Positions 8,736 through 18,164 are shown, counted from the first letter of the stretch. The stretch is DNA of 64,000 nucleotides from an uncultured Lachnospiraceae bacterium (GCA_947367855.1 CANBFE010000015.1:1-64000); one strand, 5' to 3'. The notes: generated by a model from the letters alone, not told the origin. Program-made: numbers and translations.

Positions 8736-10284
8736 TTCCATGCTCCTTTCCCACCCGGATGAGATCGTCCGCCGTTTCCGCCAACGCCAAATCATGGGTC
8801 ACATAAATGACAGCTGCATTTGTTTCCATTATTTTTCTTTTCAGTACTTCCTGTCCCTTCCGGTCCAGGTTATTGGAAGGTTCGTCCAAAATCATCCACC
8901 TTCTTTTCAGCGCAAAAGCCAGGGCCAGATACACTTTTTTCCGTTCTCCTCCAGACAGGTTACAGATAGGTATGTCTTTCAGCATTTTATCCGAAATTCC
9001 AAATTCCTCTGCTTCCCTCACTGCCCCTTCTGCCCCGCCAGGAACCGCATTCTGGTACAGTTCATACGCCGTGATCGAAAAGCTCGGATCTTCCTGCGGC
9101 AAATACACAATATTCTCGTTCCGGTACTCATCCTGCAGCTGCACGGGCAGTTCCCCCTCTATCCGGATTTCCTTCCCGGCATCCTCCAGTATTCCCATAA
9201 TCTTCTTCATCAGGACTGTTTTTCCTGCACCGTTTTCTCCCACCACAGCGTACTTTCCCCCCTGGGACACCTTACACCCAGGCCCTAAGCTGATCTGCGT
9301 AACCCCTCCCGCAGGCCCGGCGTATTGGTATTGGGCAAACCACTCCTCCAACCTTTTTTGAGCCGTCCTTGTCAGCCTTCTCTCCGGTATCGCAGAAAAA
9401 CATATGTTCACCTGGCCAAATAAGGTTCCCGACAGGGAAATCGCTATCACCCCTGCGCCCAGTGGAATTCGTCCATAATAGACAAGCAGTCCCACCCCCA
9501 CGATAGAACCATATTTTAAAATGCTTTCCAACAACCGCGTCAGGGAATCTTCGGCCTGCAGCGCCATCTGGTTCCACATTCCGATCTTCACGGAACGTTT
9601 GATCAGGCTCCGCAGCTGTTCCAGATACCATTTCTGCAAATGGAAAATCTTAATGCCTGCCAGGTTTTTGTACCCGGAGATGATTTTCTCCGTTATTTTC
9701 GCCTCCACTTCCTGATTTTCCACATAAAAACGGTCCAGATAATGCTCTACAATAAAGGGCGGAATCACCTGGATACACGCAAAAAAGGCCATTAAAACAG
9801 CCAACACCACACTCTGACTGCCTAAATAGAGCATGTAAATCCCCACGGAAAGCGCTCCCGTCCACAAGCCAACCCTTGTATCTGTGATCCAACCTGCAAG
9901 CTGCTGCAAATCTCCTTCAAAATGCTGAACAGCTTCCCCCGCACTGCTGCTTTCAAATTTCCAAAGAGGCTGTGAAAAATACTTTCTGTAAAATGATATC
10001 TTACATTTCTGCGTACATAGGACTGCTTTTTTCTCTATATTACTTTTTATAACCACCTTCAAAAAGCTATAAACAGCCACTATTGCCATCAGTGCTGCCA
10101 CTTTCCACAACGCAGCCTTTCCTTCTGCAGCATCCTGCACAATTCCGGCAAAAGTATTTGCATAAAAAAGCGCCCAGGCAGAAACAAATAGGTTGAACAG
10201 GATTTTACAATAGCTGACTTTTGCCAAATGGCCGTACGCCAGACCATAGGGTGTTTCTATATTTTTTCTTTTCTTCAAACGCAT
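8725..10284 (-). CDS. ABC half-exporter (TMD-NBD), first subunit
   Basis: A 519-residue membrane protein with six predicted helices followed by a nucleotide-binding domain: Walker A GENGAGKT, LPQEDP Q-loop, signature LSGGE, Walker B MILDEPSNNLD and H-loop VTHD. AGAAGG precedes the start. It is similar in plan to, but clearly diverged from, its downstream partner, which is the usual arrangement for heterodimeric type IV exporters. Context points to export of the product of the adjoining condensing-enzyme/glycosyltransferase operon. A role in peptide or drug export cannot be excluded. Confidence 0.88.
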   Translation of the reverse strand: MRLKKRKNIETPYGLAYGHLAKVSYCKILFNLFVSAWALFYANTFAGIVQDAAEGKAALWKVAALMAIVAVYSFLKVVIKSNIEKKAVLCTQKCKISFYRKYFSQPLWKFESSSAGEAVQHFEGDLQQLAGWITDTRVGLWTGALSVGIYMLYLGSQSVVLAVLMAFFACIQVIPPFIVEHYLDRFYVENQEVEAKITEKIISGYKNLAGIKIFHLQKWYLEQLRSLIKRSVKIGMWNQMALQAEDSLTRLLESILKYGSIVGVGLLVYYGRIPLGAGVIAISLSGTLFGQVNICFSAIPERRLTRTAQKRLEEWFAQYQYAGPAGGVTQISLGPGCKVSQGGKYAVVGENGAGKTVLMKKIMGILEDAGKEIRIEGELPVQLQDEYRNENIVYLPQEDPSFSITAYELYQNAVPGGAEGAVREAEEFGISDKMLKDIPICNLSGGERKKVYLALAFALKRRWMILDEPSNNLDRKGQEVLKRKIMETNAAVIYVTHDLALAETADDLIRVGKEHGNGA

Positions 10285-10355
10285 CTTTCATCCTTCTGCT
10301 TTTTAGATAAAAAACTAAAATTCAGTAGCCTGATGGGGCTGTCTGAACCGTAAAC

Positions 10356-11309
10356 TCAATACCGCATCAGCATAAAATTCACCGTCAGCCCTGCCGCAGT
10401 TCCCATGAGCAGCACCAAATCTCCCCGTCGGATTCTGCCCTCCTGAACGGACTCGCACAGCGCAAAGGGAACCGAGGCGGAGACCATGTTGCCGTATGCC
10501 GCCACCCGGTTTATGTAGGTGCCCTCCCTGAATCCCAGACGGGGCATGATGGTATCCAGGGCCTTACTGGCCTGATGGGGAACTACAATCTGTATCTCCT
10601 CCCGCGCAACCCCTGCCTCCCGGAGACAGTCCTCCACAAATTTCGGCAGCTTCCTGGCGCAGAGCCGCAGAATCCGGATTCCTTTCATGTCAAAATAGTA
10701 ATCCTCCCGATTTTCATCTGCAAGAGAAAATGCGGGCAGCAGCCCTCCCCCGCCCCGGATCTCTGTGTCATGGGCGCCCTCTGACCAGGTGCATTGGCGC
10801 GCATAAAGGATTTCGGAAGCTTCTCCCGGTTCCGCCTTTACAAGCACACCGGCGGCAGCGCCATCCGAAAACAGCTCATAACTCTCCTTCTGGCCCGGAT
10901 TCAGCGCAGCGGAGGCCGTGTCGCCGGATAGAATCAGCACTGCCCTGTACCGCCCGGACTCTATCATATAGGACATCACATCCAGGGCGCTGATGAAACT
11001 GGTGCAGGTGGTGTTGATATCCATGGCCGGGATATCCGTTCCCCTGGCCATCCGCTCATGAATCAGGGCCGCATTGCAGGGAATGGCCTGGAGCGGTGTG
11101 CCCATGGCACAGACGATGCAGTCCACGTCCCCCATGTCCATACCGGCTTCGGCTAACGCTTTTCTTGCTGCTTCTTCCGCCAAATCCAACAATGTCTCCC
11201 CTGCCTTAAGCCGATATCTGGTCTCCCCCGCAAAGACCGTCTCGCCGCCTGCCAGAGCACGCCCCATTCCTGCCAGTTTCACATGTCTGCTTATCTGTCC
11301 CTTTGTCAT
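10356..11309 (-). CDS. 3-oxoacyl-ACP synthase III family condensing enzyme
   Basis: A 317-residue thiolase-fold enzyme. The catalytic triad is visible as Cys102 (NTTCTSF), His245 (VPHQAS) and Asn274 (YGNMVS), the KAS III/OleA-type arrangement that performs Claisen condensation of acyl thioesters. A GTG four codons upstream is also open, but the ATG at 11309 has the better-spaced AAGGGGTGA site. It sits among an adenylate-forming enzyme, SDRs and a glycosyltransferase, not with fab genes, so a specialised lipid or secondary-metabolite role is more likely than housekeeping fatty-acid initiation. Acyl substrates are unknown. Confidence 0.88.
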   Translation of the reverse strand: MTKGQISRHVKLAGMGRALAGGETVFAGETRYRLKAGETLLDLAEEAARKALAEAGMDMGDVDCIVCAMGTPLQAIPCNAALIHERMARGTDIPAMDINTTCTSFISALDVMSYMIESGRYRAVLILSGDTASAALNPGQKESYELFSDGAAAGVLVKAEPGEASEILYARQCTWSEGAHDTEIRGGGGLLPAFSLADENREDYYFDMKGIRILRLCARKLPKFVEDCLREAGVAREEIQIVVPHQASKALDTIMPRLGFREGTYINRVAAYGNMVSASVPFALCESVQEGRIRRGDLVLLMGTAAGLTVNFMLMRY

Positions 11310-11447
11310 CTGTGTTTTCACCCCTTCTGATTTTCCTTTTATTCTGTAAGTCTCCCCTAACCGAACTGCTTTTCCCTGACCTTTTTCCGAAAAAACAATC
11401 TGCCTGATACCATTCCGAAATGCCTTTTCGGAAATCAGTGAAATGAG

Positions 11448-12311
11448 TCAATTAACTCTCTGAATATAATAATCTAACAGTTTATATATCCAATCTTGAA
11501 GTACTGAAAAACGAAAGCCTAACGCACCTGCCTTCTCCGTATTAATACTATATTGTGATTCTCCATTATATGGCGCTTTTGCTCCGGTTTTGTCAACAAC
11601 TGCCTTTGTTCCGGTTTTCTTTTCAACATACTCAATTATTTCTCTTATGGAAATAGTTCCTTCGGAGCTTCCATTGATTGCGCCTCTGATATCCTGCTCA
11701 ACCAGAAAAGCCATAAACTTTCCGGCTTCATCAGAACGGATAAATCCCATCTGACTATTCAGATTGTCAATATCCATGGGGATAGATTTCATGGTATGTT
11801 CCACATAAAATGCCAATCTTTTTGTATAATCATCTTTTCCTACCACAAATGGATATCTTACCGCAATCCAGTTCCTGTCCCTATATTTCTGCCATAAAGC
11901 GCACTCTGCCTGCCGTTTTATTTCTCCGTATGAAAAATCTGTCCTATCACACCATACCAGTTCTTTCGAAACACCATCAAAATCAGATTCAACCGTATTC
12001 ATGTGCTTAGGTTCATAGACTGCTGTGCTGGACATATGGATATATTTATCACAATGAACGGTTTCCATTCCATATTTTATATCATTTGAGCAGTAAGCAA
12101 TTTTATCAATTACAACATCATAATGGCTGCTGCTCAAGGTCTTCATGCTCTGTTCATTTGTTCTTTCAATTATGATACGATTGACTCTGTTACCAAATAC
12201 ATCTGATCTGTTTCCCCGTGTAGCAATCGTCACATTATGGCCTTTTGCTAAAAGTTCATTTACCATATGTATGCCAAAAAACCTGGTGCCGCCTATTACC
12301 AGAATTTTCAT
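11448..12311 (-). CDS. NAD-dependent epimerase/dehydratase-like reductase (SDR), AT-rich
   Basis: A 287-residue atypical extended SDR with a Rossmann motif GGTRFFG at residues 8-14, SSTAVYEP and a SYGEIKRQAE segment that supplies the YxxxK pair. The GAGGG ribosome site fits the ATG. Base composition is markedly lower in GC than the genes on both sides, and the wording of the protein differs from the second SDR in the operon, so it may have been acquired separately. Reaction probably a sugar or keto-group reduction/epimerisation; substrate unknown. Confidence 0.8.
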   Translation of the reverse strand: MKILVIGGTRFFGIHMVNELLAKGHNVTIATRGNRSDVFGNRVNRIIIERTNEQSMKTLSSSHYDVVIDKIAYCSNDIKYGMETVHCDKYIHMSSTAVYEPKHMNTVESDFDGVSKELVWCDRTDFSYGEIKRQAECALWQKYRDRNWIAVRYPFVVGKDDYTKRLAFYVEHTMKSIPMDIDNLNSQMGFIRSDEAGKFMAFLVEQDIRGAINGSSEGTISIREIIEYVEKKTGTKAVVDKTGAKAPYNGESQYSINTEKAGALGFRFSVLQDWIYKLLDYYIQRVN

Positions 12312-12438
12312 TATTCACCCTCCTGCAAGCCCGATTGATATGCCGTTTATAAACGATTTGTCTGTGATTCGCATGTATATTCATTGCCCCATTTCAGTAC
12401 GTACACAATTCCGAAAAACCTTCGCGCACTGCCCTGGT

Positions 12439-14037
12439 TCACCGGATTCGCTGAATCCTCTTCAGCTTTTTCCCCACTTCCCAGTCATACGGAGCAAATG
12501 CAATATCCGGCAGGACAAGCCTTCTGTCCCTGGCCAGTTTGCGAAATTCCCCAACCACGTTTTCCCTTTCCTCCTCCGTAAGATCGGCATAGACTTTGAT
12601 GCTCCTGTCTGGATTCTGCACCACCCGGTATTCCCAGGTGCTTTCCTTCCTCTTCCGGTCTGTTGGGCTTTCCCCGGGACTTCCGGTCTGTCTCCGGATT
12701 CCTCTCTCCCCTTTTGCCAAACCAAATTCGGCACGGTCCGCTGTTTCTCTCCTGTCCCTGTCCTGTCCCGGCTGCCCGGTTGCCGCTTTCCTAGTTCCCT
12801 CCTGTCCGGGCTGCTCGGTTGCCGCTTTCCTGGTTCCCTCCTGTCCCGGCTGCTCGGATGCTGCTTTCCTGGTTCCCTCCTTTCTGGGCTGCCCGGATGT
12901 TGCTTTCCTGGTTCCCTCCTGTCCCGGCTGCACTGACACCTCCCGTTTCTCCTGCCCCACCCCTGCAAAGAGGATACATCTGCGGATGAAGTCCGGAAAA
13001 ATCAGCCTCTCTCTTCCCTGTTCGTCCAGAAACGAAAACATGTCGTCCTCCCTGCCCTCGATTTTCTCCAGAGCCAGGCAGGGGCTATTACAGCTGCAGG
13101 GCTGCTTTCGTTCCACCAGAATATCGTTCAGCCGATAACGGATCATCGGTTGGGCCTTTCTCTCAAAATCCGTCACAATAGGTACGAATCGCCGTCCTTC
13201 CAGGTATTCCCGCTGAATATATACAATGTCCTCATTCAGATGAAGGGTTCCCCGGGAACAGGTGGCAGCCAGGCAGCCCTCCGTACACTGATAGACCTGA
13301 TGAATCACCTTCTGCCGAAACACCTTTTTCAGATAGGACTCATCCCCTCGTTCCAGTACTTCCGCAATGGAAATCACCACCTGGGGAGAAATATGCAGGT
13401 TTCCCCGCTCCGCCTCTGCCCCAAGCATCAGAAGCAGGGAGGGCTGTCCCACCAGAATCCTGGGTTTCAGTGCCTCCAGTCGCCTGACATGTTCCTCCAT
13501 ATCCCGATAGATATCGAAGAAATGGAACCGGATTCTCCTGGAATTTACCGCCTGGTACAGATTGCTGTCCGCCCGCATAAAAAAAGCAATGTCCATGGAA
13601 TCCAGGATACTTCCCGGCAGAAATTTCGCCAACACATAGCCTGCCCAACGCACCTTCTCCCTGTCGGACACCAGGAATATGCCTCTGTGGCCGGAGGTAC
13701 CGGAACTCAATCCCACCGTAACGCCTTTCAGCTTGGGTGCAAAATCCCGTTCCCGCTCTGCCCGGACCGCAAAAGCCTCCGCCTCCTCCCGGGTGATTCC
13801 CACCGTGTTCAGCCGATGGAAATGTTCCATCATAAATGCCTTGTCTATCACAGGATAGGAAGAGAACTTCTTCATCCCTCTGTAAAGGGGCGAATGCTCC
13901 GCCACATATCGCAGATGCCTTCTCAACCTCCTTTTCTGTCGGCGCCGCAGGGCTTTCCTGTCCCGAAAGCAGCGGCTTTTCGGCAGGAAATATCTATAGT
14001 ATAAGTAAAATTTCAGCACCTCCAACTGTTCAAACAC
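12439..14037 (-). CDS. Adenylate-forming enzyme related to coenzyme F390 synthetase/CapK, with internal repeats
   Basis: About 532 residues. The AMP-binding phosphate loop is SSGTSGHRG near residues 111-119, followed by VYQCTEG, RYRLND and EGREDDMF, the series found in phenylacetate-CoA ligase/F390 synthetase-like members of the ANL superfamily. These activate a carboxylate as an acyl-adenylate. A repeat block of 13-residue units (QPGQEGTRKAATE and variants) interrupts the C-terminal region at about residues 369-425, before the closing segment WEYRVVQNPD. The start is a GTG with AGGAGGTG six bases upstream. In this operon it could activate or cyclise the condensation product; that is inference. 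Confidence 0.82.
   Translation of the reverse strand: MFEQLEVLKFYLYYRYFLPKSRCFRDRKALRRRQKRRLRRHLRYVAEHSPLYRGMKKFSSYPVIDKAFMMEHFHRLNTVGITREEAEAFAVRAERERDFAPKLKGVTVGLSSGTSGHRGIFLVSDREKVRWAGYVLAKFLPGSILDSMDIAFFMRADSNLYQAVNSRRIRFHFFDIYRDMEEHVRRLEALKPRILVGQPSLLLMLGAEAERGNLHISPQVVISIAEVLERGDESYLKKVFRQKVIHQVYQCTEGCLAATCSRGTLHLNEDIVYIQREYLEGRRFVPIVTDFERKAQPMIRYRLNDILVERKQPCSCNSPCLALEKIEGREDDMFSFLDEQGRERLIFPDFIRRCILFAGVGQEKREVSVQPGQEGTRKATSGQPRKEGTRKAASEQPGQEGTRKAATEQPGQEGTRKAATGQPGQDRDRRETADRAEFGLAKGERGIRRQTGSPGESPTDRKRKESTWEYRVVQNPDRSIKVYADLTEEERENVVGEFRKLARDRRLVLPDIAFAPYDWEVGKKLKRIQRIR
12763..12933 (-). repeat. In-frame 39-bp minisatellite inside the adenylate-forming gene
   Basis: Four full 39-bp units (12763-12801, 12802-12840, 12841-12879, 12880-12918) plus a 15-base partial. 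The unit length is a multiple of three, so each adds 13 residues without breaking the frame. Copies differ at a few positions, so the array is not brand new. Confidence 0.92.
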
Positions 14038-14084
14038 AGCAGCACCTCCTCGTCCGTCCCGCCAGGGCAGCCCCAAATACCCCC

Positions 14085-14295
14085 TGCCCGTTTATTTCCG
14101 TATCTGGCAAGTGAAGCAAATAAACATTTCCCACAGATGCACTCTGCCCGCTTATTTCCGTATCTGGCAAGTGAAGCAAATCAACATTTCCTACAGATGC
14201 ACTCTGCCCGCTTATTTCCGTACCTGGCAAGTAAAGCAAATCAAATTCCCCCCAAATGCCCCCTGCTTGCTTATTTCCATACCTGGTGGGTAAAA
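14085..14295. repeat. 60-bp minisatellite overlapping the 3' end of the SDR-MBL gene
   Basis: About 3.5 units with exact 60-base spacing (for example at 14101, 14161 and 14221). The innermost unit includes the last codons and stop of the neighbouring gene (QVWK-stop), and the other units carry diverged copies of that same ending (QIRK-stop in the same register). The array appears to have grown by duplicating the gene's terminus. Confidence 0.9.
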
Positions 14296-16307
14296 CACAC
14301 CCTGATCTGGGGATGATCCCGTTTCATGCGGCAGATTCTCCTCAAGCTGTCCTCATAGGCGGCAAAATTATCCTGCAGCAGTCTGGGCAGCAGACGCATG
14401 CGGCTTGTGGCCCGCACCAGATCTCCTCCCCAACAGGCATCCGCCGCCAGAAAAAGGCTTACATCCGGTATCCACAGCCCCATCTGTCCCCTGGAATGCC
14501 CTTCCAGACCCACTCCCATAAGGCTGCCGTCCCCAAACAAATCGTACACTTCCTCAAAATACCCGCACAGAAAATGTTCTTTCAGCGGATTTTCCGGTAC
14601 GATTTTCCTGCGGATACTGCCCTTCGGAGGCACCAGGGCCGGAAACATCAGTCTGCGGACGCCGGGATGGTGCAGCGCCTCCAAAGTTTCCTCAAAAGCC
14701 ACCAGATCATATCCGGAAAACTGCGACAATCCCCCCACATGATCCGGGTGGGCATGGGACAGCAGAATCATCCCCACGCTCTCCGGTGCAATTCCGTCCG
14801 CCTCAAGCCTCTCCGCTATCGTTTCCCCTGTTTCCAGTTGTACCGGATTCAGCAGACGGTATATCCGCAGTGCCATCCCGCCCCGGAAAATCTCCCGGGA
14901 GTAACCGGCATCATATAAAATATTGCCAAGTTCCCTGTGACGAATCAGCATGGCCCTGGCCGGGAACCGCCGTTTCTTCCAACCGGATATCCCGCTCCGG
15001 AAAATGATTCCCAGATTATTGGTACAGGATCCGCAGCGGTATGTCCGCACTTCCATTATTTTGCCGGGTCCCTGCAGATTGGCCGATTTCCCGCCGCCCG
15101 CTTCCCGGTTTTGCCTCACAGGCTGCGTCCCAGTCCCGGCGTACCTGCGGCCTGCTGCCTTCTCTGCTCTGTCCTGCTTCGTCGAGAGCTTTAATGGGCT
15201 GCCTCCAGACGCTTTTCTTATGCTGCCTGCCAATGCTGCAATGTTCCTCTGCCCCGCACCGGCAGTCTCTCCCGTCCCATGTACCCCTTTCCACCACGCC
15301 CCGTACTCCCCAATGGATTCCGCCAGGGTCTTCTCCGGACGATATCCCAGAATCTCCCTGGCCTGGCTGATATCCATGGTCTGGGCATACCCCAGAGTAC
15401 AGACCGTGTAGCGGGTCAGCGGCGGCTCCCCGGGCAGCCCGAATGTGCGGTAAAGCCGCTCTAACCCCTCTGCCGCAGCATACACCGCCCCGAAAGGGAG
15501 CCGCAGATAATGGGGCTGTTCTCCGATAGCAGCCAGGAATTGCTCCAAAATCCGGCCAAACGCCATGGGTTCTCCGTTGGTGATGTTGAATACCCTGCCG
15601 GAAGCCCCCGGAGCCTTCATGGCCAGTTCACAGGCCAGAGCCACATTCTCCACACTGGTGATGTCCACCAGGTTCCTTCCCTCCCGAAAAAGGGGAATGC
15701 CCGGCTTTTGGTTGGCTCTCAAGAGTCTGGGCACCAGACTGGTATCCCCGATGCCGATAAGCCCCCTCGGCCGCAGGATAACGGTCTCCAGGCCTTTGCC
15801 GTTCCACCTGCGGACCACCCCTTCCGCCATCAGTTTGGATTTGATATAATAATTCAGATCGTTTTGTTGGGGAGCCTGGTCTTCCCGGATGCAGTACTGG
15901 TCTTCCTTTCCCGTGTATATACTGGGGGAAGACACATAGACCAGCCGCCGGACGCCCTTCTCCAGGCACAGCCCTGCCACAAGATTTGTTCCCGCCACAT
16001 TGGTTCGATAGAAATCTTCCCATTTCCCCCAAACAGTGGAAAGCGCGCCCCCATGGATTACATAATCCACTCCCTCAAAATAAGCAGCGCAGCTTTCTCT
16101 GTCGGTAAAATCCCCCGGACAAAACACAGCTCCATATGCCGCAAGCTGCCTGCCCCTCTCCCGGTTCCGCCCCAGGGCACGCACCCTGTATGCCTTCACC
16201 AGACGCCGCACCAGGTATTCCCCCAGAAAGCCGGTGGCCCCTGTCACCAGAACTGTCTGTCTTCCTGTCAATTCCTCTGTATTTCCTGTTTCCTGTGATT
16301 TTTCCAT
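14271..16307 (-). CDS. Fusion: extended SDR (3-beta-HSD/OleD-like) and metallo-beta-lactamase-fold hydrolase
   Basis: 678 residues from the ATG at 16307, which has GGAG nine bases upstream; the frame is open to 16442 without a clear signal. Residues ~17-345 are an extended SDR with TGATGFLG at 22-29, VYVSSPSIY and Y154xxxK158. A basic, Gly/Ala-rich linker (~350-415) leads to an MBL domain beginning MEVRTYRCGSC at residue 418, with the metal motif HAHPDH at 518-523, then GHSRGQ, LAADACW and a final THQVW. In separate form these would be a reductase and a hydrolase; here one chain joins them. Likely acts on the condensing enzyme's product. Confidence 0.83.
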   Translation of the reverse strand: MEKSQETGNTEELTGRQTVLVTGATGFLGEYLVRRLVKAYRVRALGRNRERGRQLAAYGAVFCPGDFTDRESCAAYFEGVDYVIHGGALSTVWGKWEDFYRTNVAGTNLVAGLCLEKGVRRLVYVSSPSIYTGKEDQYCIREDQAPQQNDLNYYIKSKLMAEGVVRRWNGKGLETVILRPRGLIGIGDTSLVPRLLRANQKPGIPLFREGRNLVDITSVENVALACELAMKAPGASGRVFNITNGEPMAFGRILEQFLAAIGEQPHYLRLPFGAVYAAAEGLERLYRTFGLPGEPPLTRYTVCTLGYAQTMDISQAREILGYRPEKTLAESIGEYGAWWKGVHGTGETAGAGQRNIAALAGSIRKASGGSPLKLSTKQDRAEKAAGRRYAGTGTQPVRQNREAGGGKSANLQGPGKIMEVRTYRCGSCTNNLGIIFRSGISGWKKRRFPARAMLIRHRELGNILYDAGYSREIFRGGMALRIYRLLNPVQLETGETIAERLEADGIAPESVGMILLSHAHPDHVGGLSQFSGYDLVAFEETLEALHHPGVRRLMFPALVPPKGSIRRKIVPENPLKEHFLCGYFEEVYDLFGDGSLMGVGLEGHSRGQMGLWIPDVSLFLAADACWGGDLVRATSRMRLLPRLLQDNFAAYEDSLRRICRMKRDHPQIRVCFTHQVWK

Positions 16308-16456
16308 ATGGTTCATCTCCGTTCCGTCCGCTTTCTTTCTCCCGGCCTGATCCGGAACTTGCAGCTCCGGCACACCTGAATACCTTGCAATGGGCATCAG
16401 TTCATCCACCACAACCGGATCCACAATATAGGAATGGGGCAATGCGGGAATGCGGT

Positions 16457-17860
16457 TTACCGCCTCTTCTTACAGCCCCGGACTGCGCCGCTGCGTTTTT
16501 CCTGCAGCCCTTCCATGATCTCCAGTACTTCCCCCATGTGTACCGCCGTCATTGCCGCCCGTCTCTTTTCCTTCCAGTTTTTCCGCAGCTCCATGCATTC
16601 CAGAGCCTCCTGCCGCAGTGTGGCCGTATCCCCCAATATCCGGCCGAATCCAAGTCTCTGAAACCGTTCCGCATTCAGAAGCTGCTCTCCCTGTTGGGGA
16701 CACAGCAGGCAGGGCACACCAAAATACAGCGCCTCATGGATGCTGTTCACTCCGCCTGCCGTGATAAAAAGGTCTGCATGACGCAAAACCGCACTTTGAT
16801 CTACAAAAGGACGTACAATAAAATTCTCCGGAAACCGCCGGTTCTTTTCACAGACCAGAACGACACGGAAAGACTGCTTCCCGGAATCCCCGCCCTCACG
16901 GAAAGCGTTTCCTCCATCACCCAGGTCCCTTTTCCCGCCTTTGCCAGGTCCCCTTGCGGCAGCATCCAAGGCTTTGCCAAAGCTCCTCTCTCCAAGCGTC
17001 CCGCCCTCTTCAAAGTTTCTCCCGAACTGCCGGATTATTTCCCGCAGCAGCCCCTCATTTTCATTGAAAATCGTCCCCAGAGAGATATAGATCAGCCGCT
17101 CCCCGGAAGCAGGTTCCGGACAGGAGAAATCATTGCGTTCCACCGTTCTCCTGTGAACGGACAGCGGACCCAAAAACCTGTATTCTGCCCCGAACAGGCC
17201 TCCTCCCGGCTGAAACATACGGGAATAACCGCAGAGATTATAATCGCCCCTGTTCATCAGCACAGGCAGCAGTCCCAGTTTTTTCAGCCCATACGCCCTT
17301 CTTAACCGCCGCACATAGGACATTGCCCCGGGAATCTCGCCCCCATAGCGCAAAAATCCGGCGGAGAATCCCGGCGCATATGCCCCCAGGCCCTTTTGCC
17401 AGGGTCCTGCAGGCAGAAAGCCGGACCTCCCCCTCCCTCCGGAACGCCCCCATGTCCAGTCAATGGCGGCAATGCTGTAGAAAGCAAAGGTGGGCACAGA
17501 AACCAGTTCCCCCACAGCCCTGCCCCACAGAGCCAGGGACTCAAACAATATGGCTGCGGGCCGTTCTTTCCCGGCCTGGCCCAGAAGCTTTGGCAGCAGT
17601 TCCCAGGTATATTGCAGAATCAGGCGGTAAAGCTTCAGAATCCGTTCCCCGTCTTTTAAGTCAAGTTCTTTCCAGTCTATGGGATAGGGACGATACTCAC
17701 ATCCGTTTTCCTCAATCACTTTTCGAAAAGGCTCTGCGCTGTAATAGACCACCCGGAATCCTGCGGCCCCCAGTCGGCCTGCCAGGTACAGATTGGAAAG
17801 TGTGTGGCCGTAGGCCGGAATCCCATAGAAAAATACTGTGCCCTTTGGTTTCTTCTCCAT
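16457..17860 (-). CDS. GT1-family glycosyltransferase (macrolide/UDP-glycosyltransferase type)
   Basis: 467 residues from MEKKPKGT, preceded by AAAGGAGGAG. The N-terminal acceptor domain opens with FFYGIPAYGHTLSNLYLA, typical of MGT/UGT enzymes. The C-terminal donor motif reads TAGGVNSIHEALYFGVPCL then PQQGEQ; the usual histidine of THGG is Ala here. A Gly-rich insertion of about 50 residues (around GPGKGGKRDLGDGG) separates the two halves, paralleling the low-complexity insertions in neighbouring enzymes. It probably attaches a sugar to the operon's lipid or polyketide-like product. Confidence 0.85.
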   Translation of the reverse strand: MEKKPKGTVFFYGIPAYGHTLSNLYLAGRLGAAGFRVVYYSAEPFRKVIEENGCEYRPYPIDWKELDLKDGERILKLYRLILQYTWELLPKLLGQAGKERPAAILFESLALWGRAVGELVSVPTFAFYSIAAIDWTWGRSGGRGRSGFLPAGPWQKGLGAYAPGFSAGFLRYGGEIPGAMSYVRRLRRAYGLKKLGLLPVLMNRGDYNLCGYSRMFQPGGGLFGAEYRFLGPLSVHRRTVERNDFSCPEPASGERLIYISLGTIFNENEGLLREIIRQFGRNFEEGGTLGERSFGKALDAAARGPGKGGKRDLGDGGNAFREGGDSGKQSFRVVLVCEKNRRFPENFIVRPFVDQSAVLRHADLFITAGGVNSIHEALYFGVPCLLCPQQGEQLLNAERFQRLGFGRILGDTATLRQEALECMELRKNWKEKRRAAMTAVHMGEVLEIMEGLQEKRSGAVRGCKKRR

Positions 17861-17948
17861 TCTCCCGTCTCCTCCTTTGCCGGAATCGGACTCTGCCTGA
17901 TGATCTACATTCCGGCAGATTCCCGCGGACACTTCCCACTGCGCAGGA

Positions 17949-18110
17949 ATCATTTCCCCCGCATTACGCCCAGTTTCCATGGCAGAGACATTCCCCCTAC
18001 GGAAACCATTCCTCCGCAATTACGCCCTGTTTCCATGGCAAGACATTCCCCCTACGGAAACCAATTCCCCCGCAATTACGCACTGTTTCCATGGCAGAGA
18101 CATTCCCCCA
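17949..18110. repeat. 56-bp minisatellite between the glycosyltransferase and DUF434 genes
   Basis: The marker TTTCCATGG recurs at 17974, 18030 and 18086, exactly 56 bases apart, with flanking sequence also conserved. About three units fill most of the 300-base gap. No gene is supported within it. Confidence 0.9.
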
Positions 18111-18164
18111 TCCCACCAATCAAGCACCCGAAATCCCGCTTCTTCCGATGGTCCCGGCTTCCCT

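Noticed and set aside
12763..14295. CRISPR array
   Set aside because: The repeats are directly adjacent tandem units without unique spacers, and no cas genes are present.
16307..16442. 45-codon N-terminal extension of the SDR-MBL gene
   Set aside because: The upstream TTG lacks a ribosome site; GGAG is well placed only for the ATG at 16307. The extension stays possible but unsupported.
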